NCBI GenBank assembly: GCA_020852815.1
Contig: JADZAN010000016.1
Span: 117,529-181,528, forward strand
Source of the DNA: Gemmatimonadaceae bacterium
GTDB taxonomy: Bacteria > Gemmatimonadota > Gemmatimonadetes > Gemmatimonadales > Gemmatimonadaceae
Length of the DNA: 64,000 bases
Direction of reading: 5' to 3'
Positions within the stretch are counted from its first letter, which is position 1, and every line of letters starts with the position of its first letter. Below are positions 39,401 to 46,513 of the stretch, piece after piece. Made by a program: the position numbers and the translations under genes. The notes under the pieces were generated by a model. That model did no database searches and was not told the DNA's origin. It worked only from the letters and a program-made list of their open reading frames with translations.

Positions 39401-39769
39401 CCCCGTCCCCTCGCCCAGGTCACCCGTGACGTTGTTCTGCCCGAAGTCCGTGCGCGAGCGGAAGAGGATCAGCGGCTTTTTCTCGCGGAATTGGTGGTTC
39501 AGCATCCGCGACAAGCGCCCGTACGAGCGCTCCGCCATGCGCGCCGCGTCCTTGATGATCGCTTCCTCTTGCGGGTAGTAGTGGACGAGGAAGTGCTCCG
39601 TCTCTAGGACCTTCCAGCGGAACTTGTCGAACTGCACCTGGTTCTGGCCGAAATACATCTGCTGCGCCTCGGCCGTCCGCACCGGCACCACCGAGCCCAG
39701 GACGGCCGCGCACGCGGCGCTGCCCACGAATGCGGGGACGGTCCTACGCATGGTCGCGCGCCACATCAT
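36452..39769 (-). CDS. Peptidase / TolB-like propeller / Omp85-like barrel fusion
   Basis: A 1105-residue exported protein. A signal peptide ends near TAEAQQ (about residue 36). Residues about 45-290 form a peptidase-MA/gluzincin-like domain with HELTH at 150-154 and a downstream Glu in FMEGMAEYLS (E184 or E188). Residues about 310-610 carry at least five PD40/TolB blades (AWSPDGKQIVF, QWSPDGKTIAF, MWAPDGKSLAF). The final ~380 residues look like an Omp85/D15 barrel: DFVRGYDREQ (VRGY/F of loop 6), FANVEMRFPL, FYDAGAAW, ending in Phe. It should sit in the outer membrane with the other domains periplasmic. Its ATG overlaps the rsfS stop (ATGA). Confidence 0.85.
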   Translation of the reverse strand: MMWRATMRRTVPAFVGSAACAAVLGSVVPVRTAEAQQMYFGQNQVQFDKFRWKVLETEHFLVHYYPQEEAIIKDAARMAERSYGRLSRMLNHQFREKKPLILFRSRTDFGQNNVTGDLGEGTGGVTEALRHRILLPFTGDFRSFEHVLAHELTHAFQYDIFARGRAGGGLQTLQQVQPPLWFMEGMAEYLSLGPGHVLTQSWVRDASLNGNLPTIEQMTERPDMFFPYRYGEALWEYIGGRWGDDVIGEIMNAVPNVGIDRAFKRELGLSLEELSDEWREAMQVKHLPQVANLDRARKFSEPLLNARKTGGFSQLFIAPAFSNDGKYIAFISQGSFLRGEVFPDLWLGDGETGKRIKRLVKSVLNPDFEELRLLYSQSAFSPDGRQLAFTAQKDGKDVLYLLDVRRRKVVKTYDNFPLDVVMSPAWSPDGKQIVFQGYDDGINDLFIVDLATGKLRQLTNDKFAEMQPQWSPDGKTIAFATDRTPKAELEFLKFEQWQIATLDLASGRIETLPNQDGLNLNPMWAPDGKSLAFISDRTGIQNVFLYDFDAREHFQLTNVIGAISAITEYSPAITWARQADRLAFTYYEKGDYTVWTVANPRRFKTKPYRPAPSIVAAAGAAGDSVRRADPTVAANQANAADMLRAIDAAAKASDSTRANDRQISVYRSTTGIRNSAETPGANERSGNAPVSVAQILDSASLALPDTTRFRTYDYKPGLQPEYISRPSIGYAQDNFGRGIFGGTAIVLGDMLGNNRLIAAGQVNGRLSEAYFYGAYMNMASRLQYMTGAAQTPYFFLNNYSENYVGDGTNRTIQELEIARFIFRQGFAVAMRPSNRFTRWEYGLNANNVSRSIAYVRRGIDYTSGYATQFITDSVTNLGSLSYVGPYAAYVSDNTLFGYTGAISGRRYRFQVEPMVGGLQWTEYTGDYRRYVPILFNFLTFAFRAQTSLAIGKDEAVVSRKYIGRPDFVRGYDREQYYSQFCGGVVGSDANCSATELLGTRVAFANVEMRFPLVRRFDLGLLPISLPPVDGLVFYDAGAAWSKGQSVSFSKPDNYDQGNQRYFLRSYGAGIRLNLFGFALLRWDYAVPLDRPGKKGYWMWTLGQSF

Positions 39770-40221
39770 GCCTTCGCTCCTTGAACCGTGAGCGGGACGA
39801 CCGTCGCGTCGCCCCAGAGCCGTTCGAGCTGGTAGTAGCTCCGCATCGCGGGATGGAACACGTGCACCACCACGTCCACGTAGTCGAGAATCGCCCAGCG
39901 ACCCTGCTCGATTCCCTCCGTGTGCGCCGGACGCTGCCCCTCGCGCTTCAGCTCGTCTTCCAGCCGCTGCGCCGTGCTGCGCACGTGCATGTCCGACGTC
40001 CCGCTCGCGATCACGAAGAAATCGGCCATGTCGCTCACCCCCTTGAGGGAGAGGATCGTGATGTCCTGCGCCTTGAACTCCTCGCAGAGCGCGCCGATCC
40101 GTTGGGCGAGCGCCGCACTCGCGGGAGCGGCGGAGGGATCGGCGATTGGGGTGGACTTCCGGGATGCGGCGTGCGGGGCAGGTCTCTGTGCGGTCTTGGC
40201 TGCGGGCGCCATGCGGGCCAT
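39766..40221 (-). CDS. rsfS: Ribosomal silencing factor RsfS
   Basis: A 151-residue protein whose C-terminal ~115 residues are the RsfS/Iojap domain: DITILSLKGVSDMADFFVIA, GTSDMHVRSTAQRLEDEL, WAILDYVDVVVHVFH. It binds uL14 and blocks 50S joining when nutrients are short. The first ~35 residues are an Ala/Pro/Arg-rich extension; a later start is possible. It is coupled by ATGA to the peptidase/barrel gene. Confidence 0.93.
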   Translation of the reverse strand: MARMAPAAKTAQRPAPHAASRKSTPIADPSAAPASAALAQRIGALCEEFKAQDITILSLKGVSDMADFFVIASGTSDMHVRSTAQRLEDELKREGQRPAHTEGIEQGRWAILDYVDVVVHVFHPAMRSYYQLERLWGDATVVPLTVQGAKA

Positions 40222-40364
40222 GCGGAGGCGGGTGTAGTCCGTGTTCTAGCGACGCCGACGGTGAAAGGTTCCGGCAGCGCCACGCCCGTCGGTCCGGGCA
40301 GTGCGTAGCTTAACGCGCGCAACACGGGAGAGCGACACGCGGGGGAGGGGGGGCCCCTACGGGG

Positions 40365-40465
40365 GAGAGGACGAGAAGACGAGAGGACGAGAAGACGAGA
40401 AGGGGTGGCCACCGTCCCCGGCGCCACCCCTCTCGTCTTCTCGTCTTCCCGTCCTCTCGTCTTCT
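40365..40465. repeat. Inverted pair of GAGARGAC octamer arrays forming a long hairpin
   Basis: The left arm (40365-40409) is purine octamers ending GAAGGGGTGGC. The right arm (40421-40465) is the near reverse complement starting GCCACCCCTCTCGTC. An 11-base centre separates them. The hairpin stem would exceed 35 bp with small irregularities. The right arm ends at the rplI stop codon, so it occupies the gap between rplI and rsfS and could end or process the ribosomal transcript. Confidence 0.85.
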
Positions 40466-40907
40466 ACTGCTTGATCACCCACACCTTGATCTCAGGCTTC
40501 ACGTCGGCGTGCAGCTTGACCGGCACGCGGTACACGCCGAGCGCCTTGATGGGCTCGTGCAGGTCGATCTGGCGCTTCTCGATGTGATGCCCCTGGGCCT
40601 CGAGTTGCGCGGCGATGTCGGCAGCGGTCACGGAGCCGAACAGCTTGCCTTCCTCGCCCACGCGCGCCGAGAAGGTGAGGGACACCTGCTCGAGCTTCGA
40701 CGCGTAGTCGGCCGCCGTCTGGCGGCGTGACGCTTCGGCCGCCTCGAGGCGCGCCTTTTCCTGGGCGATGCGCTTCTTGTTCCCCTCCGTCGCCGTCACG
40801 GCAACGCCGCGCGGGAGGAGGTAGTTGCGGGCAAAGCCGGACGACACCTTCACCAGGTCGCCGGGCTGCCCGAGGTTCTCGACTGCCTGTCGCAGGATGA
40901 CTTCCAT
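40464..40907 (-). CDS. rplI: 50S ribosomal protein L9
   Basis: A 147-residue bL9. It starts with MEVILRQAVENLGQPGDLVKV and has the conserved N-terminal segment FARNYLLPRGVAV, a charged central helix and the C-terminal domain (KLFGSVTAADIAAQL). The ATG at 40907 is supported by TGGAG seven to eight bases upstream. An ATG four codons earlier is unlikely. Part of the rpsF-rpsR-DUF2232-rplI run. Confidence 0.97.
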   Translation of the reverse strand: MEVILRQAVENLGQPGDLVKVSSGFARNYLLPRGVAVTATEGNKKRIAQEKARLEAAEASRRQTAADYASKLEQVSLTFSARVGEEGKLFGSVTAADIAAQLEAQGHHIEKRQIDLHEPIKALGVYRVPVKLHADVKPEIKVWVIKQ

Positions 40908-40922
40908 GGTCAGCTCCACTCG

Positions 40923-41966
40923 TTATGCGGCGGGGCGTGCACGCCCGCGCCAGTCGATCCACGTATCACCCAGTCCAAGCCCCAGCGAGAAGACGCTGAC
41001 CACCGGCCAGGCGAGAAAAATCGCAATGAAAAAGAGCACGCGCACGGCGCCGCGCGGTGCGAGGAACCAGTCCAGAACCCCCATCCCCCGCAGCGCGTAC
41101 AGCACGCCGAAGAAGAGCAGGAGGTTGAGCCCAACCCCCCGCGCGTCCTGCAGCGTCGGGACGACGAGCACCGTCACCCCCAGCACGAACCCCCACACCA
41201 ACTGGTCGTTGAAGCGGAACTCGCCCAGTGACTTGAGCGGCGCCCCGATGCGCGTCCGGCTGGCCCGGTGGTACAGCGACCAGGCCAACCCCAGCATCGC
41301 CAGCGACTCCAACGCCAGCAGCGCCGGGAAGAACTGCGCGGTGAGCGGCGGGATCTGGCGCAGTTGCGCCTGCGCCTGTTCCACCATCGCCGACGCCGCC
41401 GGATAGCGCTGCGTCAGCTCCTTCCACTCGGGAGACGCCGACCGCATCGTCCATTCCGCCTCCGCCGACTCGAGGCGTCGCGACAGCTCGTCGCCGAAGT
41501 GACGCGCCACGCTCGCCGGCGAAATGCGCATCGTGACGATCACCAGCAGTCCCACCGCCATCGCCATCGCGGTTGCCGACAGCGCCCGCGTGAAGAAGGG
41601 GCGCCTGGGAGCCACCGCGCTCACCACCCCGAACGAGGCGGCGAGCACCGTCCCCCACCCCCGCGCCAGCGCGTCGAACGGCAAGGCGCCGGGACGCGCC
41701 AGCGATACGATCCAGAGCGCCAACCCGGTCCAGATGATGGCGAGCCAGAGGCGTCCGCCATTCATCCATCCCACCAGCGCACAGACCGCCATGGCCGGTG
41801 CGATGAGAAGCATGGTCTGCTCGATGGGAACGAGCAGGCGAAGGACGGCGACGAGCGGAATGGCCAACGCCAGCAGGAGCGCGAGGATGACGCGAAGCCA
41901 TCCCCGTTCCTGCGGCGCCGTCAACGGCACCGGCATCGAGGCCGGTACTGGTGGCGGAGTGGTCAC
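40923..41966 (-). CDS. DUF2232-like multi-spanning membrane protein
   Basis: A 347-residue protein with about eight hydrophobic segments (for example residues 25-45, 50-66, 71-88, 130-146, 215-232, 258-275, 281-295, 305-325). Its position between rpsR and rplI is where DUF2232/YybS-type membrane proteins are commonly found, and its topology fits. Function is unknown. The start is GTG at 41966. Confidence 0.75.
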   Translation of the reverse strand: MTTPPPVPASMPVPLTAPQERGWLRVILALLLALAIPLVAVLRLLVPIEQTMLLIAPAMAVCALVGWMNGGRLWLAIIWTGLALWIVSLARPGALPFDALARGWGTVLAASFGVVSAVAPRRPFFTRALSATAMAMAVGLLVIVTMRISPASVARHFGDELSRRLESAEAEWTMRSASPEWKELTQRYPAASAMVEQAQAQLRQIPPLTAQFFPALLALESLAMLGLAWSLYHRASRTRIGAPLKSLGEFRFNDQLVWGFVLGVTVLVVPTLQDARGVGLNLLLFFGVLYALRGMGVLDWFLAPRGAVRVLFFIAIFLAWPVVSVFSLGLGLGDTWIDWRGRARPAA

Positions 41967-42014
41967 CGGCGTTGCCCAGTTGGTGTCAGCGAGTGCGCGT
42001 GCGAGACGTCAGCG

Positions 42015-42242
42015 TCAGGCGCTGACGTGCCCGCGCTGGTACGGGATCAGCGCCAGGAAACGTGCGCGCTTGATTGCCGTGGCCAGCTGGCGCTGGTGAC
42101 GCGCACAGACGCCGGAGAGGCGGCTGGGCAGGATCTTGCCGTGATCGGTGATGAAACGGCCGAGCGTGCGATCGTCCTTGAAATCGACGTAGTGCACGCG
42201 CCCTTCGCAGAAGGGGCAGGTCTTGGTTTGGCGTCGCATCAT
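42015..42242 (-). CDS. rpsR: 30S ribosomal protein S18
   Basis: A 75-residue bS18: CPFCEGRVHYVDFKD, then PSRLSGVCARHQRQLATAIKRARFLALIPY split across the core. The extra cysteines suggest a zinc-binding form. Two ATG codons in tandem (42242 and 42239) are both possible. Three bases separate it from rpsF. Confidence 0.97.
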   Translation of the reverse strand: MMRRQTKTCPFCEGRVHYVDFKDDRTLGRFITDHGKILPSRLSGVCARHQRQLATAIKRARFLALIPYQRGHVSA

Positions 42243-42245
42243 GGC

Positions 42246-42611
42246 TTAGTCCTCGTCCTCGTCGTCTTCTTCGGCGCGGCGGCGGGCCAGCGCGGCTTCC
42301 TCTTCGGAGACCGGCGGCGCGCCGAGCTCGTGCTCGTAGAGGGTGATCAGGTAGCGGATGACGCCATCATCGAGCTTGAGCGCGCGCTCGAACTCGGGAA
42401 GCGTCGTGGGGTCTGCATTGATGCGCGCCAGCACGTAGTAGCCCGTCTCGCGACGCCCGATCTTGTAGGCGAGCTGACGACGTCCCCAATGGTCGACCTT
42501 GATCTCCTCGGTCGTCCCCAGCAAGGCGTGATGCTTGGCGAGTTTTTCCTGGATGACGGCATCTTCGAGCGCAGAGTCGAAGATGTACACCGCCTCGTAC
42601 TGTCGAGACAC
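42246..42611 (-). CDS. rpsF: 30S ribosomal protein S6
   Basis: A 121-residue bS6: YEAVYIFDSALEDAVIQEKL, then WGRRQLAYKIGRRETGYYVL and an acidic tail (EEDDEDED). The acidic tail could be a substrate for glutamate-type modification as in E. coli, but that is speculative. I chose the GTG at 42611 because GGGAGG lies about ten bases upstream and the upstream frame is not S6-like. First gene of the ribosomal run. Confidence 0.97.
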   Translation of the reverse strand: MSRQYEAVYIFDSALEDAVIQEKLAKHHALLGTTEEIKVDHWGRRQLAYKIGRRETGYYVLARINADPTTLPEFERALKLDDGVIRYLITLYEHELGAPPVSEEEAALARRRAEEDDEDED

Positions 42612-42759
42612 GGTCGGCAATCCTCCCTTTGGTCGTGGACCGCCCCCCGTTGGTTGCCGGAAACAGGGGGAGGGACAGGGCGCCAGTAAGGCGCCGGTGA
42701 GTTGTCCGCGCAACCTAGTGGGTTTCTCCTTGAATACCAAGGGGTTACATTCGCAGGCC

Positions 42760-43443
42760 ATGTGCGGACGCTTTGGACTCACCCGACCCGAGCGCCTCGA
42801 CCTCGAGCGCTTCGGCATCACGGAGCTCCCCCCGCTCGTCCCGCGCTTCAACATCGCGCCGGGGAGCGACATCCTCGTCATCCGCGAACGCGACGGCGCG
42901 AGGGAAGCTTCACTGGTGCGGTGGGGACTCGTCCCAAGCTGGGCGAAAGACCCCGAGATCGGGAACCGCATGGCCAACGCCCGCAGCGACACCGCCTTCG
43001 AGAAGCCCGCCTTTCGCGGGGCCATGAAGGCTCGGCGCGCCCTCATCCCGGCCGACGTTTTCTACGAGTGGCAGGTCGTCCCCGGCCAGACGAGGAAGCA
43101 ACCGCACGCGATTCGCCTGGCCAGTGGCGAGCCCTTCGCTATGGGTGCCCTCTGGGAGTACTGGAAGCCCAAGGACGGCTCGGCCGAGGGGATGGTCAGC
43201 ACGGCGATCCTCACCACCGACGCCAACCTCCTGATGTCGCGCATCCACGACCGCATGCCCGTCATCATCTCGCCGGAGCACTACGAGGCCTGGCTCGACC
43301 CGCGAACCCCCGCCCCCGCGCTGCGCGACCTCATGCAGCCGTGCCCCAGCGAATGGCTGGAGGCGCACCCGATCTCGCTCCGCGTCAACAACCCCAAGTC
43401 GGACGACGAGCGGATCCTGGAGCCGCTGGAGCCGGCGAACTGA
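42760..43443 (+). CDS. SRAP/YedK-family abasic-site DNA-protein crosslinker
   Basis: A 227-residue SOS-response-associated peptidase family member. It begins MCGRFGL, so removal of Met exposes the catalytic Cys2. NARSDTAFEKPAFR and PADVFYEWQ are conserved DNA-binding and active-site segments. HDRMPVII holds the conserved His. These proteins form a thiazolidine link to abasic sites in single-stranded DNA. The gene diverges from rpsF across about 150 bases that must hold both promoters. Confidence 0.95.
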   Translation: MCGRFGLTRPERLDLERFGITELPPLVPRFNIAPGSDILVIRERDGAREASLVRWGLVPSWAKDPEIGNRMANARSDTAFEKPAFRGAMKARRALIPADVFYEWQVVPGQTRKQPHAIRLASGEPFAMGALWEYWKPKDGSAEGMVSTAILTTDANLLMSRIHDRMPVIISPEHYEAWLDPRTPAPALRDLMQPCPSEWLEAHPISLRVNNPKSDDERILEPLEPAN

Positions 43444-43451
43444 GTTGCCAC

Positions 43452-43509
43452 TCCAGTCAACCTCAGTCGACCTCAGCGACCTCAGTCGACCTCAGTCGAC
43501 CTCAGTCGC
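43452..43509. repeat. CTCAGTCGAC decamer tandem repeat
   Basis: Five to six copies of a CTCAGTCGAC-like decamer, one shortened to nine bases, sit between two convergent genes. The stop codon of the minus-strand lipoprotein (43502-43504) lies inside the array. Confidence 0.85.
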
Positions 43510-44038
43510 ACAGCACGAGGCTTCCGCGCACCGAAAGCATCGCGCAGCTCATGCTTGAGATGACCGGTGGGAGCGCTGCCCCGACCGACCAGGTCACTCG
43601 GCGATAGTATCCGTTGACGGTCACGTCGAACCACCCCGTGCCTGGGTCGGGCGACTGGACACCCGAGGGGAGGACATACTGCGAACGCAGCGAGCGGAAC
43701 TCGCTCGAAGTGGCCATGCGAAACATCTCTAGCGCCGACACAGTGTAGGCGGCTCCCGTTTGGACGTGCTGGTCGAGGTTGCAGTCGGCGCCCATCTCCT
43801 GCCCCTGGCACCAGCGATGGCGGTACCGCATGGTCGCCGAGTCGAGGCGCGTCTCCTCCCTGTACACATGCCCGCCCGCCCACGAGACCCCGCTCAGGAC
43901 AATGGCCGCGGGCTCGCCCGGGGCAGGGACGCCGAGCCCTCCGTCGTGCGAGTTGGCGCATGCGCCGCTGGCGAGCAACGAGGTCAGCGCCAAGCGCGTC
44001 ACGACCGTCGCGATGGTGGGATTGGGTGAGACTCGCAT
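43502..44038 (-). CDS. Hypothetical lipoprotein
   Basis: A 178-residue protein started at the ATG giving signal TRLALTSLLASGACANSH with a clear lipobox (LASGAC). The mature part has several cysteines (RHRWCQGQEMGADCNLD, VISSMSCAML, final LCD) and no recognised domain. It is presumably anchored in a membrane on the periplasmic side. Frame extension to 44125 lacks a signal peptide. Confidence 0.65.
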   Translation of the reverse strand: MRVSPNPTIATVVTRLALTSLLASGACANSHDGGLGVPAPGEPAAIVLSGVSWAGGHVYREETRLDSATMRYRHRWCQGQEMGADCNLDQHVQTGAAYTVSALEMFRMATSSEFRSLRSQYVLPSGVQSPDPGTGWFDVTVNGYYRRVTWSVGAALPPVISSMSCAMLSVRGSLVLCD

Positions 44039-44172
44039 GGTCCCGCTTCCGATCAGGTAATGGACGCGCGCTACGACTTCCTCCCGTACGACGCGCGTCC
44101 CCCGCGAAGCTAGCGCCGACGACATCCTCTTCCCGTCACCCGACGAGCGGGCGCCGGCGCCTCGTCGCTACC

Positions 44173-44248
44173 GGCCATCTCACAGATGGTCGACGGCCCC
44201 AGGCCGGCGCAGGGCGCCGGCGCGCCGGCGACCATTTATGAGATGGCT
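44173..44248. repeat. Imperfect inverted repeat with 20-bp arms
   Basis: GGCCATCTCACAGATGGTCG (44173-44192) pairs with CGACCATTTATGAGATGGCT (44229-44248), 17 of 20 positions matching. The spacer is GC-rich and itself contains GCCGGCGC-type palindromes. It ends two bases from the ychF stop, so it could be its terminator region or a remnant palindromic element. Confidence 0.7.
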
Positions 44249-44249
44249 T

Positions 44250-45350
44250 CTAGACGTTGAACCGGAACAGCATCACGTCGCCGTCCTTCACGACGTATTC
44301 CTTCCCTTCGCTGCGCACCGCGCCCTTCTCGCGCGCTTCCTTCCACCCGCCCAGCCGCACGAAATCCTCGTACGACACCGTCTCGGCGCGAATGAAGCCG
44401 CGCTCGAAGTCGGTGTGGATCACCGCCGCCGCCTTGGGGGCGGTGTCGCCCTGGTGAATGGTCCAGGCGCGCACTTCCTGCTCGCCGGCGGTAAAGTACG
44501 TCTGCAACCCTAACAGGTGATAGCCGGCGCGAATCAGGCGGTCGAGCCCCGCCGACTCCAGCCCTAACGAGGCGAGGAACTCGCTGCGTTCCTCGGGCGG
44601 GAGTTCGCCCAGTTCCGCCTCGATCCTGGCGGAGAAGGGGACCACCTCGGCTTCCTCTGCGCTGGAGGCGATCGCCTGGCGCAGCGCGGCGAGGTGCTTT
44701 CCCTCGTCGCCGTGCAGCTCCGTTTCCGTGACGTTGGCGGCGTAGAGCACCGGCTTGGCCGTGAGGAGGGCGAGCGGGGCGAGGACCGCCTTGTCTTCCT
44801 TCGAGAGCTTGCCTTCCCAGAGCGCCTTCCCCTCCTTGAGGAGTTCGAGCGCCGCCTCGAGCACCGGGAGTTCGTGCTGCGCGTCCTTGTCCCCCGTGCG
44901 CGCCGCGCGTTGCACCTTGTCGAGCCGCTTCTCCACGACGCCGAGGTCGGAGAGGGCGAGTTCGAACTCGATCACCTCGCGGTCGCGTACCGGATCGACC
45001 CCGCCCATCACGTGCGTGATGTCGGCGTCCTCGAAGCAGCGCACCACGTGCACGATGGCGTCCGTCTCGCGGATGTTGGTGAGGAACTTGTTCCCCAGCC
45101 CCTCACCCTGCGACGCCCCCTTCACGAGTCCGGCGATGTCGACGAACTGCACGACCGCCGGGAGCGTCCGCTTCGGCTTCACGATCTCCGCCAGTGCGTC
45201 GAGTCGCGGGTCCGGCACTTCGACCATTCCGACGTTAGGCTCGACGGTGCAGAACGGGTAGTTGGAGGCCTGCGCCGCCGCCGACGTGAGCGCATTGAAC
45301 AACGTGGACTTGCCGACGTTGGGGAGGCCTACGATTCCAAGCCTTAGCAT
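44250..45350 (-). CDS. ychF: Ribosome-associated ATPase YchF (Obg family)
   Basis: A 366-residue YchF/OLA1: P-loop [34 protein letters not shown] (G3 region), and the degenerate G4 motif that favours ATP (YAANVTE rather than NKxD). The C-terminal TGS-like domain reads [21 protein letters not shown]. Its ATG is directly preceded by a pyrimidine octamer array and shows no Shine-Dalgarno. In many genomes ychF neighbours pth; here a foreign-looking gene separates them. Confidence 0.97.
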   Translation of the reverse strand: MLRLGIVGLPNVGKSTLFNALTSAAAQASNYPFCTVEPNVGMVEVPDPRLDALAEIVKPKRTLPAVVQFVDIAGLVKGASQGEGLGNKFLTNIRETDAIVHVVRCFEDADITHVMGGVDPVRDREVIEFELALSDLGVVEKRLDKVQRAARTGDKDAQHELPVLEAALELLKEGKALWEGKLSKEDKAVLAPLALLTAKPVLYAANVTETELHGDEGKHLAALRQAIASSAEEAEVVPFSARIEAELGELPPEERSEFLASLGLESAGLDRLIRAGYHLLGLQTYFTAGEQEVRAWTIHQGDTAPKAAAVIHTDFERGFIRAETVSYEDFVRLGGWKEAREKGAVRSEGKEYVVKDGDVMLFRFNV

Positions 45351-45386
45351 GAGAGGACGAGAGGACGAGAAGACGAGAAGACGAGA
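45351..45386. repeat. GAGARGAC octamer array beside ychF start
   Basis: GAGAGGACGAGAGGACGAGA then AGACGAGAAGACGAGA on the + strand. It is inverted relative to the copy at 45897-45933, and the two bracket the four-helix-bundle gene. Confidence 0.85.
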
Positions 45387-45473
45387 TTGGGGGGCGAATG
45401 GGGGTGCGGTGGAAATGTAGTGAGCGAAAGGAAATGGTACGGGGTTGGGAGAGGGGAGCGGCTATGCTTGGGC

Positions 45474-45893
45474 ATGCAGCTCTACAAGAAACTCAGCGTG
45501 TGGCGAAAGGCGCATGAACTGGCGCTCCGGGTCTTCCGCGCGACGGCGCCGTTGTATGCGATCCGGCAGTCGTACCTCGCCGGGCAGATGCGACGAGCCG
45601 CCTCGTCGATTCCCGCGAATATCGCCGAGGGGACTGGACGATCGACGAGCGCGCAATTCGCACAGTTTCTGCAACAGGCACTCGGCTCGGCGCGAGAGTT
45701 GGACTACCACCTCCTCCTCGCCCGCGATCTCGAGCTCATCGCGCCTGGCGATCACGCCATGCTCGAGGCGCGCGTGGACGAGGTGACCAAGATGCTCGTC
45801 GCCCTGCGCCGCACCGTCGCGAACCGCCCCCCACCCTCAAAAGCAACAAAGCCGCGCCCTCGCCCCTCACCCCTCTCCCCCCCCGCCAGGTAG
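45474..45893 (+). CDS. Four-helix-bundle protein (23S rRNA intervening-sequence type)
   Basis: A 139-residue protein matching the small four-helix-bundle family named after proteins encoded in 23S rRNA intervening sequences: LYKKLSVWRKAHELALRVF, then SYLAGQMRRAASSIPANIAEG and QFLQQALGSARELDYHLLLA. Molecular function is not established. The Pro/Arg-rich C-terminus (RPRPSPLSPPAR) overlaps the 3' end of pth on the opposite strand. It is the only + gene between ychF and prs and is flanked by inverted octamer arrays. Confidence 0.88.
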   Translation: MQLYKKLSVWRKAHELALRVFRATAPLYAIRQSYLAGQMRRAASSIPANIAEGTGRSTSAQFAQFLQQALGSARELDYHLLLARDLELIAPGDHAMLEARVDEVTKMLVALRRTVANRPPPSKATKPRPRPSPLSPPAR

Positions 45894-46472
45894 CCCCTCG
45901 TCTTCTCGTCTTCTCGTCTTCTCGTCTTCTCGTAGAATCCCCGCCCACCCCTCCACCGACTCCTCAATCTTCGTCATCAGCCCCATCACCGCGGCGCGCT
46001 CGTCGGGCGTGCACTCCCCCAGTACGAAGTCGGCAAGGTCGCCCGGGGGGCGTTCACCGTTCGCGGGGCCGACGCCGATGCGGAGGCGGGCGTAGTCGCG
46101 CGTGCCTAACGTTGCCTCGATGGACTTGAGGCCGTTGTGGCCGCCGGGGCTCCCGGCGGCCCGCAGCCGCAACGTGCCGACCGGAAGGGCGACATCGTCG
46201 ACGACGACGAGGAGGTGTTGCAGCCCCTCCCACTCGAGCCGCCGCAGATAGGGTCGCAGCGCGGCGCCGCTCAGGTTCATGTACGTCTGCGGCTTGACCA
46301 GGCGCAGCTTCTGCTCTCCCAGCACGCCATCCGCGACCAGCGCATCCCCTTCGGCTCGCCACGGCGAGAAACGCCAAACGTCGGCCAGGTGGTCGAGTGC
46401 CCACCAGCCGACGTTGTGACGCGTCCCTTCGTATGTGCGACCCGGATTCCCGAGCCCGACGATGAGCTTCAT
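45867..46472 (-). CDS. pth: Peptidyl-tRNA hydrolase with repeat-derived C-terminus
   Basis: A 201-residue Pth that frees tRNA from peptidyl-tRNA. It has IVGLGNPGRTYEGTRHNVGW with catalytic His in TRHNVG, then KPQTYMNLSG and GSPGGHNGLKSI. The family core ends about residue 180; the last ~20 residues ([12 protein letters not shown] then Gly-rich) are translated from a GAGARGAC octamer array. The stop overlaps the opposite-strand gene by 27 bases. Confidence 0.95.
   Translation of the reverse strand: MKLIVGLGNPGRTYEGTRHNVGWWALDHLADVWRFSPWRAEGDALVADGVLGEQKLRLVKPQTYMNLSGAALRPYLRRLEWEGLQHLLVVVDDVALPVGTLRLRAAGSPGGHNGLKSIEATLGTRDYARLRIGVGPANGERPPGDLADFVLGECTPDERAAVMGLMTKIEESVEGWAGILREDEKTRRREDEGLPGGGGEG
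45897..45933. repeat. Octamer array inside the 3' end of pth
   Basis: CTCGTCTT-type units on the + strand, four to five copies. Opposite in orientation to 45351-45386. Read on the minus strand it encodes [16 protein letters not shown] residues of Pth. Confidence 0.85.
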
Positions 46473-46513
46473 CGCCTAACGCTGAGGCGCAATGCGGCGG
46501 TCCGCGAGGCGGC

